The notes under the pieces were generated by a model. The model did no database searches, had not been told where the DNA came from, and saw only the letters and a program-made list of their open reading frames with translations. From contig ML976703.1 in assembly GCA_010015655.1 (NCBI GenBank), positions 502,333-562,119 on the forward strand: a DNA stretch of 59,787 bases, in the 5' to 3' direction. Source of the stretch: Bimuria novae-zelandiae CBS 107.79. Lineage: Eukaryota; Ascomycota; Dothideomycetes; Pleosporales; Didymosphaeriaceae. A program made the translations under genes and the position numbers. Within the stretch, counting starts at the first letter, position 1. Every line of letters starts with the position of its first letter. Of the stretch, positions 23,584 to 35,289 are shown piece after piece.

Positions 23584-25111
23584 TTATGACGCTTTGACAA
23601 AATAATTTGCCAACGTGTTTTTCTGCACAGGCTTCTTCTTTTCCTTGGTACGATTGGGTTCCGACTTCTTCCGCGCGTTCTCATCGACTCCCATTAGCTT
23701 CTTGAACTCTTCCCACTCCTGCGTGTTTGCGATGCCACCGGAGGCTTCTTTGTGGCCTCTGGCAAAACTCTCGCCAAGGCGCGCGCGGAGGTCTGGATCG
23801 TCTGCGACGATTCTTTCTAGTGTCTTAATGATGTCGACTTTGTCGTCGCCTTCTCTTGCGCGCGCGTGCTTTGCGACTCTACACGAGAAGTCAATCTTGC
23901 CGGGTAGATAGCCTTCGTTCGCGCACATTATAATCTCCAGTTTGTCCGATTTGAGGAAGCCGGCCCATCGCGTTGCGATGACAGGATGGACATGCGCGGC
24001 GGACTTGATGGTGAGCACGGCGATTGTGGCATCGCGAGAGAACTTCGGGGGTACGCGCGCCCATTTTTCTGTTTCCTGCTTGACTTCAAATGCTGCGTCT
24101 TCGAGTTTCGGATGCGTCAATAAGGGCTGTGGGCTGTCTGCAGAGATAACTGCTTCCCACGCCGCCTCAACATTATATGCTGCCGAGCGACGTGGGGCAT
24201 TGACGCGGGCAACCGCATCATTGATGGCTTTCTTCGAATACTTCTTGAACATGGCTGTCATGTCTGGGAAGGGTGGTTGCCATTTCAACGTGTTGCCCAG
24301 GTCACCATGCGTTCCCAATGCTGCTAGCCACGACACTTTGTCTTCCAAATCAGGATGCAAAGGCAAGCAGATGTTGTAGGTGAGAAGCGAACTTGTCGCT
24401 ACTGGGGGACAATCGTGTGCCGTCACGTAATCTGCCTTCTCGGGAAACCCGCCTTCCTCGGCAAAATGGTGGTCAATGACCAAACATGTATGTGGACTAT
24501 CGTAGAGAGGTGCGCACCTCCTGCTTCCCTGGTCCAGGACAAATATGTAGGCAGGTGATTTCTTAGAGATAGCTTGGCGCGTGCTCTCATCATGCACGTT
24601 GCTCCCCTTGGGTGGGAAATATACAGATATGAGGTCAGGCGAAAGGCCTACCGCAGTGAGGGTATGGTGTAGAATAACACCAGAAGAGAGGCCGTCGGCG
24701 TCCTTGTCTGGTAAAATATAAGTTGATTCCTGAGCGATTGCGCTGTGAAAAGTCAGCCACGCACTCAGTCCATCGCTATGTCCTTAGTCCCTGTTACTGA
24801 GCGTACCACTCCTTGATAATTTCTCTCGCCCGCTCGATCTGTGCTTTCGGCGCCGGCCAAACGATCTCGCCATCAAGACCTCGCCTGGAGGGGGTGAGAT
24901 GGTATTCCGGGATCTCCACTTTTGGTTTCTTGGGTTTCGCTGGGGAAGCCTGATGTTCTGCTTTCCGCTTTGCTGGACTTGCCATTGTAGACGTTGTGTG
25001 GAAAGGGCGCACTGTCGAAGAAAGAAGAGTGCGTGCGAATGGCAAGCGCGGTTTGCAGGCGTGCTTTACGCCACGTGGAATGGACAGAAATGACCGACCA
25101 AGGACAGACAT
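23584..25111 (-). CDS. DHH-family phosphoesterase
   Basis: Exons 25111-24807 and 24742-23584 (intron GTACGC...CACAG) join in frame to 487 residues. The first DHH motif is LPDKDADGLSSG at the exon junction and the signature motif is CLVIDHHFAEEGG. THGDLGN follows, and the C-terminal half is DHHA1-like. Such enzymes are metal-dependent phosphodiesterases or phosphatases (RecJ/exopolyphosphatase superfamily); the substrate of this fungal branch is not evident. The first 42 residues are Arg/Ser-rich and could be a mitochondrial presequence (MSVLGRSFLSIPRG). A second ATG (MASPAKRKAEH) would give a shorter form with a basic, possibly nuclear, start. The C-terminus is Lys-rich and ends in NTLANYFVKAS, which resembles a PIP-box-like tail (inference). 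Confidence 0.8.
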
Positions 25112-25568
25112 GCCCTCATTCAGTATGAGCCCTGCTGCACGGGATTGTGGGAATGCACGTGGATGTTGTTCAACCTACAATGGATCGATGACGTCTTTGA
25201 CAGTTGCTCAATGCTAGTCCACTTTCGGCTAACTCAATGAATGCAGTAGTATCATCCGAGCCGGAGCACAGGTCAAGGCATCTTCAAATTTCAAGTACAA
25301 AACGGAAACCCATTCAAAATACGAAGTGAGGAAGTAAGGGCGCTCGAAGTTTATCGTCGTATCAAGTGCGTCAAGTCCAGGACAGAGTCGAAGGACAGAG
25401 TCGAAGCCGCATATCCATCTATCACAAATCCACGATATCTTCCCAAGCCTCAAACCACGGAAGAAGATAAGAAAACCAGAAAAATAACACGTTACACATA
25501 TGGCTTCGTACATCACTCGTAACAAAACAATCCCTGATCAAACAATCGACTTCCTCACAAGCTTTCTC
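25112..25568. other. Intergenic, DHH promoter side
   Basis: Upstream of the DHH gene and downstream of the coiled-coil gene, both on the minus strand. No gene or clear motif seen. Confidence 0.4.
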
Positions 25569-28472
25569 CTAGGCGACGTTAGATAACCGCAGCACATGCC
25601 AGATGAGAGGTACTTGCGAAGCAGCCCACCCACGGCTCTTAGGCCTCTGTCCGTTCTCAGTTCCAGTACCCTTGCCCTCCTCCGCCGCTGAGGTTTTCGG
25701 TCGCGACTCCGAATAGTACCTCCTATGATCAGGTCTCCTCGAATCCTCTGCTGGCGCAGCGGCAGTTTTCGGCCTTTCGCCATCTTTCTCCTTCGCCTCA
25801 TTGCTCTTCTCTCGGGGTGCGGCCGTTTTCGGTCTCGTGAGCGTGTTCTTGTCCTTAGGCATTAGTGCCGTCTTCGGCCGCGGGCTTTCACCTGCTTTCC
25901 TGTCCTCCTTCTCTATCTTCTCGTCTTCATCGTCCTTCCGAGTGATCTTGCGCATTAGTCCTTTCAATGTGAGGGACTTTCGTCGTGAGTGACGCAGCTC
26001 GGCCGGGGGAACGTCGTTGGAGATCATGGTGAGACGATTAGGAAGGTCGCGGCGCAGATGCCTTTCGGGCGTGCCTTGAATGCTGCTAGGGGTGTCTGGA
26101 ACGATGGACACCGGCCGGGCGGGCAGAGGCGTCTCCTCTTTGGGGGGATTCGGGGGTATCGGAAGCGCAAGATTGACTGGCTCTGTGATGAGCGTAGCGC
26201 CACTAGAGCGTGCAGACGTGTGTTCAGCAGATGTAGTTCGATTGCGCACACAGTTGCGTGCGAGACGCTCGTGGTCGAGCATGAGTTGTTCTTTGGTAGA
26301 CTCCAGCTCCTTCACATTTCCCTTCAAGCGTTCATTCTCCTGTTCGAGTTCGACGTGGGCAGACGACGAGGATTCTTGGGCTTTGCTGAGCTCCTCGATT
26401 TTGGCGTCTTTCTCGGCGGCAGTTTTTTCGAGCTTCTTCATCTCCACCTCTTTGGCTTCGAGTTCGTCGCGACTTTCTTGCAATTGACCCTCCATTCTTT
26501 GATAGTGTACTCGATGAACCAGGCTTGGACGAGTCATTTCCATGTCGTCATTGATTGCCTTCTCCAATCTGAGCTGTTCTCGGAGAGCCTCTGCGGCTTG
26601 TTCGGACATGAAAACGCGTGCATTTGCTTCGCGGACGCGCTTCTCCAGTGCTTCAACCTCACCATATAAACGTGAGTTGTCCTGCTGTGCGGTGTTGAAC
26701 ATTGCCTCCAACTCCTGCTTGTCCTGTTCGTCGATCGTAGGCAGTCGACCTGGCAAATTCCTCTGTGCACCCTTCGTGAGTTCTTCGATCCTCAGAGCCG
26801 CCTCGCACAGCTTCTCCTGCGTTTGCGCGTGCTGTTGTCGCTCATCATTTAGCTCTCGCTGCATTTCCGACGTCGCATGCCATGCTCGTCGAAGCTCGCT
26901 CTGGGTGCTATTCAGATATTCACCCAGAGCTTTGGCGTCAGCAAGTTCTGCTTTCAACTTTGCGATTTCGTTGTCCTTCTCGGCTAGTGTTTGCTCATCA
27001 ATCTTAATAGAATTCCTTCCCTTGACGCGGAGGAACTTGACCTGAAGTGCAGCCTGCGAATCGCTCTCAGTCGCGCTGTCGACCTTTCCGTCATTCTCAA
27101 ACATCGGGCTTGATTGTCGCTCCAGAAACATCACGCGCTCTTTAACATTCCGCAACTCGGAGTCCCTCAGTTCTAGCGTGGCCTTGTGTTGTCGCTGACT
27201 GTCCTCCAGCTTAGCCTCACGATCCTTGATGTGATTCTCTTTCTGCTCGTTCGCCTTTCTCAAGGCAAACAACTCGATATCCTTCCTATAGACCGCAGCT
27301 TGGTGATCGCGACCCAATGTCTGCTTTATCGTCTTCAGCTCGTCTCTCAAACTTGCATACTCCGTGAAAGTCTCGTTCAAGGTTGTGCGGGCATTGTGGA
27401 GCTCAGCTTTAGTGCGTTTGAGATCGACTTCCCTCGATTTCTCCGCAGCCTTAAGCTCCGCAAGTCGTATATGGAGTCGATCGATCTCAGCGTCTTTAGT
27501 TCCACTTGCCATAGACGTTGGTTCTGGGTTCGAAGAAGAGTGTTTGCGCGTCAAGGGTCCAGGTCGTGATAAGCTAAAAGTATCGGAGCGCGCCACTACT
27601 GCATGCGCTGTCGACGAGATATTTCTGACCGCCAGTGATGTTGCTGACTCGCAGGCGACTTGTTGCAATGCCTCAAATGAGACAACCACAAACGCTGCCA
27701 CAAGCAGGTCTTGAATCGATATTGTTTGGTTCGCAACAGTGACAAGTGCTAAAATTTGCAGCGCATTTCCAATCTTGGTCTGATGCCGGGCCGGCCACGA
27801 GTTCGGATGATTTCGTATGAAGACCAAGAACACGCCGGGTAAGGCCGTGGAAGTCGCTAGCGATATCATGCGTGCAACAGGAAAGTGCGGTGCCCAGCGA
27901 TTCTCCAGTGTTCTCAATAGCTGTCGCACATCGACACCCAGCCGCTCTCCTATAGCAGTGAGAAGTATGATCGCGTTGTTGTGTGTGACGCGGAGAACTT
28001 GGACCACGAACGGCGGTGTTGGCCTGTCGCTCCATTTGGAGATCAGATGTTGAAAATTTTGAGCTACCGGAGTAGTCTCGTAAATTGATGGTCCATCCGT
28101 GGGATGGTTCATGAGAAATTGCGTCATTTGATTGTTTCCAGTAACGAACAGATAAGTTCCGGGCAACGCGATGATCAATCCTGCTGCTACCGATATCGGA
28201 TGGCCCTGCGCATAGTCCCGGACACGCTCTAACATGGTACTCATAATGTCGTCGCGGCGGTGCTCGTACTCCGGCGAAGATGCCAAATCCAAAATCTTCA
28301 GTCGTCGTATTGTGGGCCCTGAACTTGAGTTGTTGCCTTGGGGAGTTCGTAAAAGCTTAGCGATCGCAACGTAGAGACATGTAATAAGCTGCGAAGAAGC
28401 CGGTGCGATCGTAATCTCGTCCCTTATCAATAATTGTATGCGCTGCGTGGTGCGAAGTAGATCGTGATACAC
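25569..28472 (-). CDS. Membrane-anchored coiled-coil protein, family not recognised
   Basis: A single 967-residue ORF without introns. The first third has hydrophobic stretches at about 95-115 (ISVAAGLIIALPGTYLFVTG), 200-220 and 235-280, which would anchor it in a membrane. Residues about 325-760 are long heptad-like coiled coil rich in Glu/Lys/Gln. The tail is basic and Pro/Ser-rich, with five copies of an RPKTA/RPKSR-like motif between about 855 and 955. This suggests a membrane-tethered scaffold or tether, but no named family is recognised. ATG 28472 is the first in frame; a later Met (MSTMLERVRDY, about residue 76) is also possible. Confidence 0.75.
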   Translation of the reverse strand: MYHDLLRTTQRIQLLIRDEITIAPASSQLITCLYVAIAKLLRTPQGNNSSSGPTIRRLKILDLASSPEYEHRRDDIMSTMLERVRDYAQGHPISVAAGLIIALPGTYLFVTGNNQMTQFLMNHPTDGPSIYETTPVAQNFQHLISKWSDRPTPPFVVQVLRVTHNNAIILLTAIGERLGVDVRQLLRTLENRWAPHFPVARMISLATSTALPGVFLVFIRNHPNSWPARHQTKIGNALQILALVTVANQTISIQDLLVAAFVVVSFEALQQVACESATSLAVRNISSTAHAVVARSDTFSLSRPGPLTRKHSSSNPEPTSMASGTKDAEIDRLHIRLAELKAAEKSREVDLKRTKAELHNARTTLNETFTEYASLRDELKTIKQTLGRDHQAAVYRKDIELFALRKANEQKENHIKDREAKLEDSQRQHKATLELRDSELRNVKERVMFLERQSSPMFENDGKVDSATESDSQAALQVKFLRVKGRNSIKIDEQTLAEKDNEIAKLKAELADAKALGEYLNSTQSELRRAWHATSEMQRELNDERQQHAQTQEKLCEAALRIEELTKGAQRNLPGRLPTIDEQDKQELEAMFNTAQQDNSRLYGEVEALEKRVREANARVFMSEQAAEALREQLRLEKAINDDMEMTRPSLVHRVHYQRMEGQLQESRDELEAKEVEMKKLEKTAAEKDAKIEELSKAQESSSSAHVELEQENERLKGNVKELESTKEQLMLDHERLARNCVRNRTTSAEHTSARSSGATLITEPVNLALPIPPNPPKEETPLPARPVSIVPDTPSSIQGTPERHLRRDLPNRLTMISNDVPPAELRHSRRKSLTLKGLMRKITRKDDEDEKIEKEDRKAGESPRPKTALMPKDKNTLTRPKTAAPREKSNEAKEKDGERPKTAAAPAEDSRRPDHRRYYSESRPKTSAAEEGKGTGTENGQRPKSRGWAASQVPLIWHVLRLSNVA

Positions 28473-28742
28473 GTTCTCATTGGAGCCTTAAAAGATGCAA
28501 CGGAATGCTATGGACGTCTGAAAGAATGAAGAACATACCCAGTGAATGCAAAGAGTAAAGTAAAGAAGCAAAAGACGGAGAATGAAGACCAGAGCCCGTG
28601 CCGCAATGCGACGAGGAGACGTGTCGTGTACGCATACCAAAACACCCTGCTTATATGCAAGCGGAAAGGATATCGCAGCCAAAGGAAAAGGAGGCAAAGA
28701 TAGCATTGACCTCAGGTGCATTGGGCGAGCAGGATAGCCCTT

Positions 28743-31700
28743 TTAGAGTTTGAAACGTTTGGACCCTTCTACCAGGCCATCCGCGATCTTACTCGAGACT
28801 GCCCACACAGGCAGATAGTGCTGCACTTCATCGAAACTTGGAATACTGCCGGCATTCGCATCTGACCACAAACATGCAACTCTTCCAGAAAACGTCGAAT
28901 TCGTGTCGCTGCCCCAAGCCACACTAACGTTCCAGGGTTGCGACCATTGGCGATGCCAAAGGCGCAATTCGCGTGTTCCGTGTTGGCCCGTCGCATTAAA
29001 GCGGGGGTCTGAAACCGCGCCATCTACCCAGACAGAGCGCACCGGCGTATCAAACATCAGCCGGCAAGATCGCGTGTTCTGCCCAACTACGCGGATCGTC
29101 GCCTTATTGGCGTTGCTGCTCTTCTGGATCGAGTACTCCAACCAGGACTTAGGAGTGGTATTGTTGCCGTAGGGCGATAACCTAGGCACAACATGGGCTG
29201 GCAACCCCGCCCACGAACATTTGGTCAACTCCTTACGAGTTGCGACGTCAGGGGTCGTGCAATTGAGGTCCTGGCCTTGCGCACTGGGTATTTGCTTGAT
29301 AATATCCTGCACGTACCCCTCAAGCCCCGTCAAAGACACCGTGTTTGCTCCGGTGTCAAGGTCGATCTGCTGCAAGAAATATACCTTCAACTTGTGTTCG
29401 AGAGAGAACGGAAATGCAACCAAGTTGTATATCGCTGTGCCGACACAGACGAAGAGCAAAAAGGTGGGAATGTGGTAGCTTGGTAAAAGTTAGCTGCCAT
29501 ATGACTACTATATCTTCTCGGTATTACTTACGTGAAGCGGTGGAGAAAGGGCGCAGCCGGCACGGTAAGAGCTGCTGTCAGTGCTGCAAACAAGAGGTAA
29601 ATCGAAAGAGTTGAGCTGCCATCGGCCGGCGTCTGGTATATAGCAGATGTAAGCAACAGCGCGACCTGGCCGACGAGAATGACGACGATGGGTACGGTTA
29701 GCAGGAATTGAATGAGCCAAAGCCAGCTTGGCAGCGTGCCACTCCACTCTTGTTCTCCTTCGTATACAAAACCGAGATCTGACGCGGCGTGATGGTCTTC
29801 GGGATCTGCGCCTTCACTAACAGATTGTCGTCGACTCCCGTAGTTTCTTCTGAAGCTTACTCGATCGTTTCTCAGAAGTGAAGTCGTCTCAGTTGCATCA
29901 TCATCTTCCGGCACCCTGAAAGTAGAACAACATAGTCAGCTAGCGGATCTATTTCGCATATTCTGAGTCCTCTCTGTCACGCCAGGGGCATGGCACAACA
30001 GCTGACTGTGAGCGATGCCCAGTGAATTACGTACCGTTCATCTGATCGTGTACCGTTGGTTGTTCCCGACAAAGGTCTACTCGGGGGTTCACGATCATGG
30101 ATCACCCCTCCCGCGTCACCGAACCGAGCGGCATATACCGATTTTTTGGGGAGGAAGAAGAGCTCGGCATAAGATATGAGCAGCGCGACGAACACTGCGG
30201 CAAAAGCGAACATGGAAAAATAGCCACTAGCGACATGGTAGTTCCGTGCAAGGACGGTGACGAAGACGAGCAGGACAAAGCTGCCAATGAACAGCCAGAG
30301 CAAAGTATAGTGGCGCTGGAGCGCCGAAGGACGCATCGCACTTGCTCCACGCAGGAGGAACCATGCAAAAAAAAGCCAAGCTGACAGCATCATACTGGCG
30401 ATAATGTTAGCAAAGTCGGAAAAGTCCGCGAGTCCAAACCAATGTGTATTGCTCGGCGAACAATGTTCGAGCCACCAAATTTTAAGCTAATCAAGCTTCA
30501 ACAGGCACCGTCATCGGTATTATACGTTCAGGGTGGAGGCAAAGAAGATGGATCGTGGGGTTGACTTACCTCCATACAGCATAGGGACTGCTGTAGACGA
30601 TGTACGGATTGACGCGCTGGAGCAGATATGCCAGCCCAACAACAATCGCTGTGGCAGCCACAAAGGTGATTGGAAAACGGAAAAATCCACGCCAGCCATT
30701 CAAACGCACAGGCTCGTCATCATCGGACGAGTGTATGTATTTTTTACGCGTGAAGAGATAGTTCTTGTCGGATTTAGAGAGGATTACTGTAAGACCAATT
30801 ACAGCAATCTAATCGCAGAGGTATAAAGTTAACAGGGACTCATATTCTTGATAAATTCGGACTTGCTGGGAGCTGGTTATACTTCGTTCTGGGGTATTGA
30901 CTTACAGGGGTTACCACGAGCAACGTGACGCAAAGAGCGAACATAGTATGCAAGCGGAACAGTATGAAAACTTTCCCAAAGATGTCGAACCACACTGCCT
31001 CGGTGCCAGTGCCGGTGTTGACCTTGCCATCTTCACGCTCGTCGGATGAACCGCTGAAGCGGTCGCTGGTATCGGAGGCCATGCCAGAGGTGGTCGCAAT
31101 GGAGGCAGACAACATGTGCCAAAGTGAGTTCAAAGACGACTCACGCGTGGAATCCTCAAGCGTATGGTATCGTGCTCGTGGCTCCATGAAGGCCACATCA
31201 AGTCCTCGGAGCCCAAGCTCTCCGTTGAAGACCACATAGTCGGTCTGGCTGCGGATAAAACCTTGCTTGAAACCATCACCACTAACAACAGTGCCGAACG
31301 GATGTTTGACCGTCTTGTAGAAACTCGTCACTTCGGTATCGGTGCTTCGAAACAACGTGGCTCGGCCGCCCGCTCCTGCGCCTTCAAGGTTGAGAAAGGT
31401 ATGCGGAAGCTGAGAGATTGGGTGGCGCATGAAGGCCTTGGCACCGTTCAAAAAGTCTTCTTCGCCATTGTTCAGTAAAAGCACAACAGTCCGATGTGGC
31501 CAGTTCTCGGGTTCTGTGAAGTAGGAGAGAAGTTGCAACACGGACACGACGCCCACGCCATCATCGGTCGCGCCATAGCCAGTGCTCACGGAGTCGTAAT
31601 GCGCGTTGACAAGCACTCCGCCATTTCCTGGAGCACGTGAAGTTCCCAGTGGTGTATCGTGAGTGGTGTAGAACGGTTCCTTGTCATGTGAACCTCGTAT

Positions 31701-32078
31701 GACGACGATGATGTTCGTTCCTTCAAAGTACACGGTGGTGTTTCCGGCGGAGAAGGTGGCGTTTGATATGTTGTCGTCGATGATCTCCACACGGTCGCTG
31801 CCTAGGTTCTTGGATTCTACGATCTCCTGCATGCGGGACAAAAGATACTTTCGAACGTCATCGTTGGCGTGGCTATTGTATGGATGGTAGCGTCGGGTGA
31901 TATGCTGTAGGTCGCTCCAGGCTTCGGTCAGATTTGTCCCTGCAGGAGTCTTATGGGGATAGTCGGGCACGTTGAGATGAACCGTGAGCAATACGGCAAA
32001 TATGGCGATGTAGGTGGCCGTGACCCAGAAGATCACGGGACGCGGCGTGAAAGCGAAAGGATTTGAGAGACGAGCCAT
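28743..32078 (-). CDS. PFF1: Vacuolar membrane zinc metalloprotease, M28 family
   Basis: Five exons join in frame to 963 residues: 32078-30906, 30808-30570, 30394-30035, 29915-29532 and 29478-28743. The start [15 protein letters not shown] and first membrane helix are typical of Pff1. The M28 zinc site follows: [20 protein letters not shown] supplies His and bridging Asp, [11 protein letters not shown] the catalytic Glu, and a later RYHTLEDS the distal His. After the protease domain come eight or so membrane helices (exons 2-4) with a polar loop, then a luminal C-terminal domain with N-glycosylation sites. It should sit in the vacuolar membrane with the protease domain in the lumen; the physiological substrate is not known from sequence. 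All splice sites are GT-AG. The frame is intact even across a T8 run in exon 3. Confidence 0.92.
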
Positions 32079-33540
32079 GGCTAGCTTCGACGCACTCTCT
32101 CAGCCTCACAAAGGCATGCGTAAGGGCTCTCTGCAGAAGAATTGACGTGTTCCTGGTGGCTGGACGTTGAGCGGGGAATGACGAATGAGAAGGCAGCCGC
32201 TAGCGGACCTTGATTGGCTCCGTGCCAAGAGAAGGCGCATCGTGACCTCGTGCCTCATCGCTTCTTCACCATCGCTCATCGTACGCCATCCATCCGAATC
32301 GTCTCTCTCACATCTTGCTTGTTTTACAGTGCTCTCATTCGTTTTTTTTTTCACATATAACACACCAACTCGGTTCCATACTGGAGAGCTGCACTATCTG
32401 GGGATATTGATCGTTAGGCTACTTATTCATCGAAGGCATCAGTCGCCAATCGCTCGCAACATGGCTTGAGATGCTGGTATAACCACTATTTGTGCAGATA
32501 TCAACCGCAAAAAGCTAGTAGTCCCAACGAGGTTCATGCTTCACAAAAACCCAGCGACTGTAAAGGACTCCTCGCTCCCGTATTAGCGATGCACCACAGG
32601 GGAAATGACAGTATGAGTCGTCCTCTTCTGTCTGCTGAGGAACGTCAAGGAGGCTTTGCTCATCACGCGCTGCGGTCATGACGCTGATGGCTTCTTGTGA
32701 TCCTCGACGACCATTCCAGATACTTAGGGAGCCTCTGAGGACGCTTACGAGAGATCATACGGGGGATGTCCTTGAGACATACCTTGATACCATCTATGTT
32801 GATACATAAGCTGACATGAAATGCGCAGGGCGGCGAGGGCATGCTGCTTCGGGGCCAAGCCGGCGGCCTATCCTAGTATCCCGATCTTATCAACAACGCG
32901 AAAGCTATGTGTTGGGGGCCCCAAATATTACATTCATTGATTTTCGGTGGACCAGTCGCAAGCTTTGCGCATTTTCGCTCATACCACCCATCGTTGCGGT
33001 CTTTCGACACAGGTATGACACGGGTGTTAATAGAACGAAGGAACTGCGCGCCGACGCTAGTATCAATAGATAGTGGATACTGCAGTCTACAGATGCCAGG
33101 CTTATTGAGCTCTGGTTTGCCGCATGCTAAAACTTGCGCATTGTGCAGCTAACTACAAATGCTGCGCAGACTGGTCGCTCTCTGCGAAACAATACCGCTC
33201 GCCTGCTTAGTAGAAGCAACGCCTTCGTGTCAGCCCCGCAAAAGGATCTTAGGCTAGTTTATGCCCAGACTAGTTTTCGTATCCACCTCGGACTTCGTTC
33301 AAGATGGAAGGAGACATTAAGCGGTTGGATCCTTCTCGTGCGTCTCTGAGTACGCCCTCAGGTGGACTTGCGAGAATGCTTAGCCTCCACACTCGGTGTA
33401 CTACTACACACAGGTGTATATAAAGCGTAAGCAAACGCATAAACTCGGCATTCTTCAGGCCAAATCCATTACACTCCTGTCATCAACACATTCCGACTAC
33501 TCCGTCGGCCATTTGAGCTCATTTCCCTCAATCTGCCACT
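32079..33540. other. Intergenic, about 1.4 kb; promoter of the small secreted protein
   Basis: No coding segment can be supported. A TATATAAA box at 33417-33424 lies about 117 bp before the start codon of the small cysteine-rich protein. A T9 run lies at about 32342. Confidence 0.5.
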
Positions 33541-33780
33541 ATGCGCGTCTTAGCTTTTATCGCCACCCTCGCCTCCACCACTGGCGTCGCGACCGCAGCC
33601 TGCCAGTGCCCTGACTTCGGAAAACAATGCTGCACGAAATCCTGTGCTCCTTACCTCGGCGGAACTTACCAGGAGTGCGATGTCACCACACAGGCACAAT
33701 TCGGCCTCTACCAACAATGCTGCTTGGGCAACGGCAGGTTCACCGCCTGCACCTCTTTCCCATGGCTGGGCTCTTCTTGA
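33541..33780 (+). CDS. Small secreted cysteine-rich protein, effector-like
   Basis: 79 residues with a clear signal peptide (cleavage expected after VATA, about residue 19). The mature protein of about 60 residues contains nine cysteines, including two CC pairs (KQCCTKSC, QQCCLGNG). No membrane segment or GPI site is seen. The size, secretion signal and Cys density are those of fungal effector candidates or antimicrobial-like proteins. Hydrophobin spacing is not matched: there are nine Cys rather than eight, and the pattern differs. There is a well-placed TATA box. Function is unknown. Confidence 0.75.
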   Translation: MRVLAFIATLASTTGVATAACQCPDFGKQCCTKSCAPYLGGTYQECDVTTQAQFGLYQQCCLGNGRFTACTSFPWLGSS

Positions 33781-33907
33781 AGGAACACACGAAAGACACT
33801 GAAACGAATCGATTAAACAGAGAGCGTGGCATGAGGTTGATGGGATAGTTTACTAATGAACATATACGATGCTCCTGCAAATCACCAAAAATAAATATCT
33901 TCTCCAA

Positions 33908-35289
33908 TCAAAATATCGCGGTCCCGTTGACATGCGAACTGACTCCACCTGTATTCAGACATTAGCATTTGACCCAACTGTCTCTCCATTCCCAATGGCT
34001 CACTTACCAGGACAATTCGCCGGCGCACTCGTGAAGAAAAAGAACCACCTCCCCCTCTCTCTACACTTCTCCGCCAACCTCTCCAAATCCATCATCTCCC
34101 CCAACGGCATCCCCCAAAGCGCTAGTACATACTCATGCAGATGGTATTCTTTCTGCGTCGGCCATACCTCGAAGGCCGGCGCATCTCCTCCTACAGCCGC
34201 AAAATAGCAATCGTGCAGCCAATCCAACACCTCCTCTTCCTGTGCCACGCCCGCCCATCGCTGGCCATCATCTCCAGGCTCGCCGTTGCCGTGGCGCAGT
34301 GCTGCGGCGCAGCGTTCCGAGGGCGTCTTACTGTCGTAGGTTTCTTTCCAACCGCTGCGGATGAGTAGGATGTCGCCTATGCGAATATCGCCTCCTTGGG
34401 CGGTGGGGCGGATGTCGATACCTTGAGCCTTCCCACACGCGGCAAGTTCGGAGTAGGGAATAGCATGGCGATCAAAGGAGTCATACAGGATGCCCTTGCT
34501 GTAGGCGTAGGCGCGGTAGTCGAGGAGCACTGCGCGACCGGCTATGCCATGTTCGGCCCAGTAGTGGATAGAACACTTGTTGTTGGCCGAGGGACCGACG
34601 ATATCTGTCCCTTTGGCTCCGTTGTAGAAGTTGCCGCTGGGGACATGGGCAAACTATTATATCGCTTAGTACAGATGGTTATAGGTTATTCAGGAGAAGT
34701 TGCCGTACATGGCGGAAACCGTCCCATTGCGTACCCTTCGTCGCGGTCAGCGATGATCCTGAATGTTGCTATCGACATCATACGCTTTGTGTGTTTAGAT
34801 GGTAAAGGTCATCGTACGCGATGTTCTCAAAGATCACTTTGATCTCATGCTTGAATGGTTCGCGATCAAAAGCGGGCTGAGCTGGTACGTTGAGTGGGAG
34901 ACTACTTCACATCAGCGAGATTCTCCCTTGAAACGTCCCGCACTCAGTCACTTTTTTGGGATGACAGCCGTACTTCACCGGGACCATTTCGCCAGTCCGT
35001 ATCTCTTTCGCAGCAGCAGCGACGCGTGCCGGAGTAAGCAGATTCAAACGCCCAATCTGAGCCTCATCAGCCACGGCTGTACACGATGCGAGGGCAATCT
35101 CACATGGTCGTCAGCACCCCACACCCACGCAGCCTGATCCGGTGCCCCCTCGATCTTGGGTAACTCCTTCCTGGAGGGAAACTTCGTGCAATCCGGATCC
35201 CAAGGGATTGTCGTGGCAGCCTTGCTCATGGCGAGGAAGTCCTTGACCTGCGTTAGACGCTGAGCTGCTGGGCTCTTTTGCTCGGCCAT
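33908..35289 (-). CDS. Cyclase-family metal hydrolase (kynurenine-formamidase-like fold)
   Basis: Six exons give 366 residues: 35289-35104, 35056-34974, 34901-34784, 34735-34709, 34653-34008 and 33948-33908. All introns are GT-AG and 47-72 nt. Exon 4 is only 27 nt and encodes GTQWDGFRH, the metal-site region of the putative cyclase family (PF04199 type). Other landmarks are IGRLNLLTP, LPLNVPAQPAF, YDDLYHLNTQS, GRAVLLDYRAYA, QGGDIRIGDILLIRSGW and the end GGVSSHVNGTAIF. Family members are metal-dependent amide or lactone hydrolases; fungal ones of this long type have no settled substrate. No signal peptide is seen, so it is cytosolic. The exon structure was chosen because it restores the conserved blocks without gaps. 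Confidence 0.85.
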
